Shown: piece by piece, positions 7,098 through 12,431 of the stretch
Layout: each line of letters starts with the position of its first letter
Position numbering within the stretch: position 1 is the first letter of the stretch
NCBI GenBank assembly: GCA_041912175.1
Contig: JAYRNN010000327.1
Coordinates: 1 to 12,879, forward strand
Direction: 5' to 3'
DNA length: 12,879 nucleotides
DNA from: CAZAGA01 sp041912175
GTDB taxonomy: Bacteria; Chloroflexota; Anaerolineae; Anaerolineales; UBA4823
Made by a program: the position numbers and the translations under genes
The notes under the pieces: generated by a model
The model's input: the letters and a program-made list of their open reading frames with translations, nothing else
The model's database searches: none
What the model was told of the DNA's origin: nothing

Positions 7098-8226
7098 ATG
7101 AAAAGGATTCTTATTTTAATGGCCGATTATGGTTATGGACACCGTAGCGCGGCGAACGCGATTGCGGCAGCGCTACATGAAAAATATGGTCAGGAATCCA
7201 TGGTGGATATTGTCAACCCCCTGGATGATCCTCGCGCCCCGGCATTCTTTCGAGAAAATCAACATGACTATGACAAGATAGTCCGAGAGATGCCAGAGCT
7301 TTATAAAATGGGATACCAGGTCAGCGAATCCCGGCTTGTTGGCGACCTGATTAAAAACGCCTTTACTTACCCTGGCGTTATTTAACGTGCTGCGCGAGGT
7401 TATCCGTCAGAAACAGCCCGATGTCATTGTCTGCACCTACCTGTTCTACCAGGGCATATTATCCGCGGTATTTGCGATTGAAAAACGCCACTTCCCATTG
7501 CTGACTGTTGTCACCGACCTGGAAACCGTGCAATCTTTGTGGTTCCATCCGGCTGTCGATCTGTGCCTGGTACCCACCCAGGTCGTCTATGACCTGGCAA
7601 TCGCGGCCGGCCTGCCGCCCCAAAAGGTGAAGATTACCCGTATCCCGATCCGTCCAGAGCTTGTGAAAGGGAACCAGGATCAGGCCTCCCTGCGGCAGAG
7701 CCTGGGATGGCGTCCGGATCTATTCACTGTCCTTGCCGTTGGAAGCAAGCGCGTCGAGCATTTATACGATGCGCTGCGGGTGCTGAATCATTCCGGGCTG
7801 CCGCTGCAATTGGTGGTTGGCGCGGGCGGGGATGATGAGCTCTTCCAACGCTTCCAGGAGACGGAATGGCACGTGGAAACGCATTGTCACAATTTTGTGA
7901 CCGAGATGGGGACTTTTATGAGAGCCGCCGATTGCATACTGGGTAAAGCCGGTGGTCTTACTGTCTCCGATGCACTGGCATGTGGCCTGCCTCTGATCTT
8001 GATCGACGTCATCCCCGGGCAGGAAACCGGGAATGCGAATCATGTCGTCTCCGGCAACGCCGGGACGCTGGCACGCGACCCTATCGAAGTCCTTGAAACG
8101 ATGTGTCACTGGTTGGAGAATGATCGGCTTCGTTATCACCAGCAGGCTGAAAACGCGCGCCAGCTAGGACATCCACGGGCTGCATATGATGTGGCTGATC
8201 TCGCATGGGCGGTCACCTCTTCCTAA
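7098..8226 (+). pseudogene. MGDG-synthase-like glycosyltransferase (GT28 type), frameshifted
   Basis: The N-terminal part (7098-7385) carries the MGDG-synthase signature near residues 1-25: RILILMADYGYGHRSAANAI. The frame hits TAA at 7383-7385 and the rest continues in the +1 frame to TAA 8224-8226. Removing one T from the run at 7381-7383 restores YPGVINVLREVIRQKQPD and gives about 375 residues, normal for the family. The second half has TVVTDLETVQSLWFHP, IPIRPE, and the sugar-nucleotide-binding region GKAGGLTVSDALACGLPLILI followed by PGQETGNANHV. Known relatives transfer galactose or glucose to diacylglycerol at the inner membrane face, or act as MurG-like enzymes. Here the acceptor is inferred only. 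It lies 37 nt after the BON gene, probably in the same transcript, and has a weak ribosome site. The lesion may be a sequencing indel or a real mutation. Confidence 0.85.
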
Positions 8227-8240
8227 AAAGGGGAGAATAG

Positions 8241-8292
8241 CACTTTTATAACACTTTCGTTTCATGACAACTTGCTTGCATGATCGTATGAT
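8241..8292 (+). promoter_or_regulatory. Operator-promoter module, copy 2 (DUF308 gene)
   Basis: The half-sites CACTTT are at 8241-8246 and 8252-8257, again 11 bp apart. The -35 is ATGACA at 8264-8269, and a 17-bp spacer leads to TATGAT at 8287-8292. Transcription would start near 8299, leaving a leader of about 41 nt before the ATG at 8340. The module starts 15 bp after the glycosyltransferase stop, so the DUF308 gene is a separate transcription unit. Confidence 0.8.
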
Positions 8293-8339
8293 GTAGAAAA
8301 TCACAAATTCAATCAAGAAAGAATATGGAGGAATAACTC

Positions 8340-8906
8340 ATGATCGATTTACTAACTCGTAACTGGTGGCTGTACGCTGTGCGCGGAGTGGCTGCCGTCA
8401 TCTTCGGCCTTCTGGCGCTCATCTGGCCTGGGCAAACAATGTTAGCCCTGGTTCTTGTGTTCGGCGCTTATGCGCTAGTGGATGGCATATTTGCCGTGTT
8501 CGCCGGCATCGCTTCTCGTCGATACTTCGAACGCTGGTGGGCGGTGTTGTTGGAAGGCATTGTAGGGATCATCGTCGGGTTGTTGGCTTTCTTCTGGCCC
8601 AACATCACCGCACTCGTCTTGCTGTATTTGATTGCCGCCTGGGCGCTCATCACGGGTATTTTTGAGATCGTGGCTGCAATCCAGTTCCGGCGTGTGATCA
8701 CCGGTGAGTGGGCGATGATCTTGAGCGGCCTGCTCTCGATTATCTTCGGGATCGTCCTGTTTGTCTTTCCAGGCGCGGGTGCTGTGAGTGTGGTGTGGCT
8801 GATCGGCATTTACGCCGTCGTCTTCGGAATCTCGGAGATCATCTTCGCATTCCGCCTGCGCAGCCTGCGAAGCGAGATCGAAAAAGCCTCCGCATCGATC
8901 GTATGA
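8340..8906 (+). CDS. HdeD/DUF308 family six-helix membrane protein
   Basis: This is a 188-residue integral membrane protein made of three similar two-helix units, each starting with an aromatic pair or Trp and containing a Phe/Ile-Gly-Leu segment followed by WP or FP: WWLYAVRGVAAVIFGLLALIWP, WWAVLLEGIVGIIVGLLAFFWP and WAMILSGLLSIIFGIVLFVFP (starting at residues ~9, ~66 and ~122). This is the DUF308 repeat. The family includes E. coli HdeD, linked to acid resistance, but the molecular role is unknown. Positive residues (RLRSLRSEIEKA) follow the last helix, placing the C-terminus in the cytoplasm. The start is well supported by GGAGG at 8327-8331, 8 nt upstream. It has its own copy of the repeated operator-promoter module. 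No strong terminator follows. Confidence 0.92.
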   Translation: MIDLLTRNWWLYAVRGVAAVIFGLLALIWPGQTMLALVLVFGAYALVDGIFAVFAGIASRRYFERWWAVLLEGIVGIIVGLLAFFWPNITALVLLYLIAAWALITGIFEIVAAIQFRRVITGEWAMILSGLLSIIFGIVLFVFPGAGAVSVVWLIGIYAVVFGISEIIFAFRLRSLRSEIEKASASIV

Positions 8907-8998
8907 TGCTGACCCGCTGATGCTTGGTGGGATGCGATCGGAGCGTCGCTCAGAAGGATCATAAAAAGATTACAACGGCTGGAGACTTGAGAGGTATG

Positions 8999-9008
8999 TA
9001 AGGAGGTG
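8999..9008 (+). promoter_or_regulatory. Orphan perfect Shine-Dalgarno sequence
   Basis: TAAGGAGGTG contains nine bases (AAGGAGGTG) fully complementary to the usual 16S rRNA 3' end, stronger than any ribosome site serving a real gene here, yet the nearest confirmed start is over 110 nt away. A TTG at 9012 would open an 11-codon frame ending at TGA 9045-9047. It may be a leader peptide, a vestigial start or chance. Confidence 0.35.
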
Positions 9009-9053
9009 CAATTGCATCAACAAACTGAGCAGAATCGTGATGGATGAATTGAG

Positions 9054-9083
9054 TTGTGTATTGGATTTCAGATTGAATATAGT
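9054..9083 (+). promoter_or_regulatory. Probable promoter of the DUF1269 gene
   Basis: TTGTGT at 9054-9059 and TATAGT at 9078-9083 are separated by 18 bp and fit a sigma-70 promoter, starting transcription near 9090, about 33 nt before the gene. Unlike its neighbours, this promoter has no CACTTT operator. The octamer TTCAGATT occurs three times over it (9067-9074, 9083-9090, 9090-9097) and could be a different binding site. Confidence 0.45.
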
Positions 9084-9122
9084 TCAGATTTCAGATTAAC
9101 AAAAACAATAAGGAGAAAAATG

Positions 9123-9923
9123 ATGGACAAGTATCTAGTAATTGGATTTGATAATGAGCTCAAGGCCTATGATGGTTCAAGGGCTCTCCAGGATCTGCAG
9201 AATGATGGCAGCATCAACCTGTATGCAAAGGCAGTGATCGTCAGAGACGCCAGTGGGAAGGTGACCGTCAAGCAGGAAGGCGACCAGGGCCCAATCGGGA
9301 CGGCTGTGGGCCTGCTCACCGGGAGCTTGATCGGCATGCTCGGTGGTCCGGTAGGACTCGCCGTCGGCGCCACCGCCGGGATGTACGGGGGCATGGTATA
9401 CGATTTGGCGAACCTTGGGGTCGGCGAGGATTTCCTCACCGAGGTTGCTCAATACCTCCAGCCAGGCAAGGCAGCTGTCGTTGCCGAAGTTTGGGAGGAA
9501 TGGACAGTGCCGGTCGATACGCGCATGGAAGCACTGGGCGGCGTTATCTTCCGCCGTTCACGGAATGAGGTCCTGGACATTGTTGTCGAGAGGGACGTTG
9601 AGGCGCTCAAGGCTGATCTCGCCGATTTGGAGGCCGAATATAAGCAGGCGACCGGAGATGCCAAGGCGAAGCTTCAGGAGCAGATTGACGCTACCAAGTC
9701 GAAACTGCACGCCATTCAGGACGGTATTCAGGCGAAAATCGAGGCCAGCCAGAAAGAGACCGATGCGAAGGTCAAGTCTCTGCAGGAGAAGGCAGCCAAG
9801 GAACGCGGCGAGCGGAAAGCCAAGATCGAGGCGCGTATCGCCGAGCTGAAGGCTGATCATCAGCAGCGCATCGGTATCCTAAAGCAAGCCTGGGAACTCA
9901 TCAAGGAAGCCCTGGCAGCTTAA
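9123..9923 (+). CDS. DUF1269 family protein with glycine zipper and C-terminal coiled coil
   Basis: The protein is 266 residues. ATG 9123 is preferred over ATG 9120 because it sits 7 nt rather than 4 nt after AGGAG (9111-9115), and it yields the usual N-terminus MDKYLVIGFDNELKAYDG. Residues 1-55 form an alpha/beta fold with the ALQDLQNDGSINLYAKAVIVRD motif typical of DUF1269. Residues ~58-98 are a glycine-rich hydrophobic hairpin (GTAVGLLTGSLIGMLGG, then GLAVGATAGMYGG) that resembles a glycine zipper able to enter membranes. Residues ~99-150 form the second conserved part. From ~155 to the end the chain is highly charged and helical (ALKADLADLEAEYKQAT onward), almost certainly a long coiled coil. 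The function of the family is unknown. The gene is monocistronic: own promoter, strong terminator. An envelope or stress role is inferred only from the neighbours. Confidence 0.88.
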   Translation: MDKYLVIGFDNELKAYDGSRALQDLQNDGSINLYAKAVIVRDASGKVTVKQEGDQGPIGTAVGLLTGSLIGMLGGPVGLAVGATAGMYGGMVYDLANLGVGEDFLTEVAQYLQPGKAAVVAEVWEEWTVPVDTRMEALGGVIFRRSRNEVLDIVVERDVEALKADLADLEAEYKQATGDAKAKLQEQIDATKSKLHAIQDGIQAKIEASQKETDAKVKSLQEKAAKERGERKAKIEARIAELKADHQQRIGILKQAWELIKEALAA

Positions 9924-9944
9924 TAACCCTGGTCAGACACAGAC

Positions 9945-9984
9945 ATTGCAGCGAGCGGCAATTGTCGCTTGCTGCAATCTTTTT
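9945..9984 (+). terminator. Intrinsic terminator after the DUF1269 gene
   Basis: The arms at 9945-9957 and 9966-9978 pair over 13 bp with one G-T wobble, and the stem can extend two pairs inward to leave an AATT loop. A T-rich tail (CTTTTT, 9979-9984) follows directly. It begins 22 bases after the stop codon and isolates the DUF1269 gene from the rhomboid unit. Confidence 0.9.
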
Positions 9985-10024
9985 AACCGTTCAGTGAGAA
10001 GCAGGAGATAAGTTCGAGCAAGAA

Positions 10025-10079
10025 TGACACTTTTATAGCACTTTAGATTCATGACGGCAACCCCCAAGGTTGGTATGCT
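10025..10079 (+). promoter_or_regulatory. Operator-promoter module, copy 3 (rhomboid gene)
   Basis: The half-sites CACTTT at 10028-10033 and 10039-10044 are 11 bp apart. The -35 is ATGACG at 10051-10056, then a 17-bp spacer and TATGCT at 10074-10079. The start would be near 10086, giving a long leader of about 110 nt before the rhomboid ATG. Its spacer resembles that of copy 4 (shared CCCCA, one base, GGTTGGTAT). Confidence 0.8.
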
Positions 10080-10103
10080 TAGATCATAGTCAATTAGGCT
10101 TTT

Positions 10104-10156
10104 TGTGGATAGAAGTCGACTTGTCTGGTTCTTATGGTGTCGACAATCCATCCACA
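10104..10156 (+). promoter_or_regulatory. Possible structured leader of the rhomboid mRNA
   Basis: TGTGGAT at 10104-10110 pairs with ATCCACA at 10150-10156, and GTCGAC at 10115-10120 pairs with GTCGAC at 10139-10144, with a small internal loop between and an 18-base apical loop. It lies wholly in the predicted 5' leader. No known riboswitch class is recognised. It might modulate translation or be incidental. Confidence 0.4.
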
Positions 10157-10195
10157 GAAGTGAAACGGTTAAGTGAGATTAATAAGGAGAACTAA

Positions 10196-10873
10196 ATGAT
10201 ACCCGTAAAAGATGAAATAGCTACCCGGGAAACCCCGGTAGTAAATTATGTGCTCATCGCTATAAATGTCATCGTCTACCTGTTCATGGCGCTGGCCGGG
10301 CCGGCGACACAGGAAGCAATCGTGGCCCGATTCGCCATGATCCCGGCGCATTTCGCCGACGGGGTGACTCTGGCGGATGTGATGACCATTTTCACCAGTA
10401 TGTTCATGCATGCCGGGTTAGCGCATCTCGGCGGGAACATGCTTTATCTGTGGATCTTCGGCGATAACGTAGAAGACCGAATAGGGCACTTCCGGTACCT
10501 GCTGTTTTACCTGATAGGCGGCGTGGTCGCTTGCCTGACCCATCTGGTCACCAACTGGGGTTCGGAGCTGCCAACCGTTGGAGCCAGCGGCGCGATCGCA
10601 GCGGTGCTTGGCGCATATCTGGTGCTTTTCCCTGCCAGCCGGATCGTGACGTTAATTCCATTGGGAAGATTCTCGCATCTGACCACAGCTCCAGCGTTCG
10701 TTTTCTTGGGTTTGTGGTTCATCCTGCAGTTATTTGAAGGTGTAATGTCTTTTGGCGGTACGGACGTCGCCGGGGTTGCTTTTTGGGCCCATGTAGGCGG
10801 GTTCGTTGCAGGGATGGTGATGGTCAAGCTGATGCCCACACAAGCTTGGCGAGAAAAAGCGTTAGCCTGGTAG
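10196..10873 (+). CDS. Rhomboid family intramembrane serine protease
   Basis: This 225-residue polytopic membrane protein should cut transmembrane segments of other proteins within the lipid bilayer. The catalytic pair is visible: Ser131 in GASG (129-132) and His199 in WAHVGGF (197-203). The oxyanion-side HxxxN is also present, His77 and Asn81 in AHLGGN, followed by LYLWIFGDNVEDRIG, the typical loop and helix. Six membrane segments can be placed. The start follows AAGGAG (10184-10189) with 6 nt spacing. An N-terminal IPVKDE...TPVVNYVLIAINVIVY is characteristic of the compact bacterial rhomboid form, and all key residues are intact. It is driven by copy 3 of the operator module. Substrates are unknown. 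In this setting it may process an envelope-stress signalling protein, which is inference. Confidence 0.94.
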   Translation: MIPVKDEIATRETPVVNYVLIAINVIVYLFMALAGPATQEAIVARFAMIPAHFADGVTLADVMTIFTSMFMHAGLAHLGGNMLYLWIFGDNVEDRIGHFRYLLFYLIGGVVACLTHLVTNWGSELPTVGASGAIAAVLGAYLVLFPASRIVTLIPLGRFSHLTTAPAFVFLGLWFILQLFEGVMSFGGTDVAGVAFWAHVGGFVAGMVMVKLMPTQAWREKALAW

Positions 10874-10935
10874 GTGGGCATGAACAAATCCACCATTTCA
10901 ATCGGGCGTATTTTCGGCATTCCGAATGTAAAGAA

Positions 10936-10990
10936 TGACACTGCTATAGCACTGTAGATTCATGACAGCCTTCCCCATGGTTGGTATCCT
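10936..10990 (+). promoter_or_regulatory. Operator-promoter module, copy 4 (small ORF-patatin unit), diverged half-sites
   Basis: The half-sites are CACTGC at 10939-10944 and CACTGT at 10950-10955, 11 bp apart. Both carry G at the fifth position, where the other three copies have T. The -35 is ATGACA at 10962-10967, then a 17-bp spacer and TATCCT at 10985-10990, the weakest -10 of the four. The start would be near 10997. Confidence 0.75.
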
Positions 10991-11081
10991 GTACACAGTG
11001 ATGAACGATAGTTTTGTCGAGACCCTAGAAGCCAAAAGAGGCGTCAGGGAAGATCAAGAAAAAGGAACACTGAGGTTTACA

Positions 11082-11363
11082 ATGAATGCTCTGATTGGCG
11101 ATCGTTTTCTCAAGCAATTTTTCGGAATATGCTTGCACCGACGCAGGATCATCCCTGCCAGCGAGGCGATGACCTTGCCTGCGAACGAAACAGATAAGCC
11201 TGATGAACCGGGCTGTACCACGAGAAGAAATCCGCCCGATACGGATGCGACGCTGGAGAATGAACAAACAGTTGAAGGCAACCAACTTGCCGTGCCTGAT
11301 AACGGAACGGATCGACCAACGACTGATGATTATCCGCTCACTGCGGACGTTTGCCGGAATTAA
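11082..11363 (+). CDS. Small hypothetical protein upstream of patatin
   Basis: This frame would encode 93 residues, starting with MNALIGDRFLKQFFGICLHRRR and continuing as a hydrophilic Asp/Glu/Pro/Thr-rich tail. I do not recognise a family. The start at 11082 follows GAGG (11072-11075) with 6 nt spacing. The same frame is open back to ATG 11001, which would be almost leaderless from promoter copy 4, and to 10962 inside the -35, which is impossible as a start from that promoter. The stop lies 12 nt before the patatin start, overlapping its ribosome region, so translational coupling is plausible. The low-complexity tail and the weak start leave real doubt that it is translated. The alternative is a long untranslated leader for patatin. 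Confidence 0.4.
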   Translation: MNALIGDRFLKQFFGICLHRRRIIPASEAMTLPANETDKPDEPGCTTRRNPPDTDATLENEQTVEGNQLAVPDNGTDRPTTDDYPLTADVCRN

Positions 11364-11375
11364 TGGAGGTAGATG

Positions 11376-12221
11376 ATGGAAAAGTGTCTGGCATTCGTAT
11401 TGGGAGGCGGGGGAGCGCGCGGCGCGATGCAGGTAGGCGCATTACGCGCCCTGTTCGAAGCAGGTTATAAACCGGATCTGCTGGTGGGTACGTCGATTGG
11501 AGCGGTCAATGCGGCCGGTCTGGCCTTCTGGGGTACAAACCAGGATGGGATTACCGCGTTGGAACGGGCTTATCAAAAAATGGAGGAAGGGCATCTGATG
11601 GAGCAGCGCCCCGACCAGTTGGCCTTCCACGCGCTATCCGGACGGCCAAATCGCCATGCCAGCCAACAGATTACAGATCTTGCTATCTCGATGGGAATAA
11701 CGTCAGATATTCGTTTTGACCAGATGCCTCATGCCCGCCTGGCTATGATCGGTACTGACCTTGAATCGGGCAAGACGGTGATTTACGGCCAGGATCATAG
11801 CCAATCTGTTTTGGAGGGGCTGCTGGCTTCCACTGCCATTCCGCCCTGGTTTGCGCCGCTCGAGATAGACGGCGAATTTATTATCGACGGAGGCATCCTC
11901 AGCAACTTGCCTATTGAACCAGCTTTGACGTTGGGCGCGACCGAGATAATCGCCCTAGACCTGATGAACGATCCTGCTTCCCTCCCCAAAAATACCCTTG
12001 AGGCCACCCAACACCTTGAAAAGCTCGCCTTCGCCATCCTCCAACGCCAGGTTTTTGTGGAGACTGAATTAGCCAGGGCGCAAAAGGTGCCGGTGCATTA
12101 CATGCAGCTAAAAAGCTCCCCTCCGATCCCGATCTGGGATTTCAGCAAACATCGAGAGCTCATCGAGATTGGCTATGAAATTGCCTCTAGGAAGATTCCG
12201 GATTGGATGAAGACCAGATAA
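11376..12221 (+). CDS. Patatin-like phospholipase
   Basis: This serine lipid acyl hydrolase has 281 residues. The ATG at 11376 is favoured over the adjacent 11373 because GGAGG (11365-11369) is then 6 nt away rather than 3. All family motifs are intact: the oxyanion hole GGGGARG (10-16), the nucleophile elbow GTSIG with Ser40, and the catalytic Asp171 in DGG (171-173), preceded by the conserved ASTAIPPWFAP. It lacks a signal peptide or membrane helix, as in the RssA/YchK-like cytoplasmic or membrane-associated group. It should release fatty acids from phospholipid or glycolipid. It probably shares a transcript from operator copy 4 with the small ORF before it. No clear terminator follows. The natural substrate is unknown. 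Its neighbours, a glycolipid synthase and a lipid kinase, suggest membrane lipid turnover. Confidence 0.94.
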   Translation: MEKCLAFVLGGGGARGAMQVGALRALFEAGYKPDLLVGTSIGAVNAAGLAFWGTNQDGITALERAYQKMEEGHLMEQRPDQLAFHALSGRPNRHASQQITDLAISMGITSDIRFDQMPHARLAMIGTDLESGKTVIYGQDHSQSVLEGLLASTAIPPWFAPLEIDGEFIIDGGILSNLPIEPALTLGATEIIALDLMNDPASLPKNTLEATQHLEKLAFAILQRQVFVETELARAQKVPVHYMQLKSSPPIPIWDFSKHRELIEIGYEIASRKIPDWMKTR

Positions 12222-12312
12222 GCCGAATCTGCTCACCAAGCTCTGATCAGCCCGGGTTAACGCGTTTTTGGTCCTGCCTTGATGAAGGAGAATTCAATAC
12301 CCTAGGACAAGC

Positions 12313-12318
12313 TATAAT
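12313..12318 (+). promoter_or_regulatory. Possible -10 box before the lipid kinase
   Basis: TATAAT is an exact -10 consensus in the 210-base gap after patatin, about 114 nt before the kinase start. The hexamer 17 bp upstream (GAATTC) is not a good -35, and the CACTTT operator is absent, so this unit may be controlled differently from the four operator-bearing units. Confidence 0.35.
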
Positions 12319-12395
12319 CGATGATAATGGCGATCAATGAGCTCGCATGCGCTTTCAAAGTCGATCAGGAATGGATCGATTTGCAGCTGTGGAGA

Positions 12396-12421
12396 AGGAA
12401 GATTAAGGAAGATTAAGGAGG
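12396..12421 (+). repeat. Short tandem repeat containing the lipid-kinase ribosome site
   Basis: The 10-base unit GAAGATTAAG occurs twice in tandem and runs into GAGG, producing AAGGAA and then AAGGAGG (12415-12421) 10 nt before the ATG at 12432. Duplication of the unit has effectively copied a ribosome-binding region, and slippage here would change spacing or strength. Confidence 0.6.
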
Positions 12422-12431
12422 CGAACACAGT

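Noticed and set aside
7380..7390. Programmed +1 frameshift resembling prfB at ATT-TAA-C
   Set aside because: The P-site slip from ATT to TTT would leave a first-position mismatch, and no internal Shine-Dalgarno lies just upstream. A one-base indel explains it more simply.
719..10873. Genome-wide reassignment of TGA or TAG
   Set aside because: TGA ends the lipoprotein, BON and DUF308 genes and TAG ends the rhomboid gene at sensible C-termini, so both work as stops.
5836..10990. CACTTT modules as CRISPR-like or mobile repeats
   Set aside because: They are kilobases apart, each sits upstream of a gene in the same orientation, and each carries correctly spaced -35 and -10 boxes, which fits promoters better.
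12232..12275. Terminator after patatin with a TTTTTGG stretch
   Set aside because: Only a weak 5-bp ACCAA/TTGGT pairing with a very long loop can be drawn, and the T run lies inside it rather than after a stem.
12327..12416. 29-codon frame ending in the lipid-kinase ribosome site
   Set aside because: It has no ribosome site of its own and a short chance frame is expected; the stop overlap with AAGGAGG is intriguing but not enough to call a gene.
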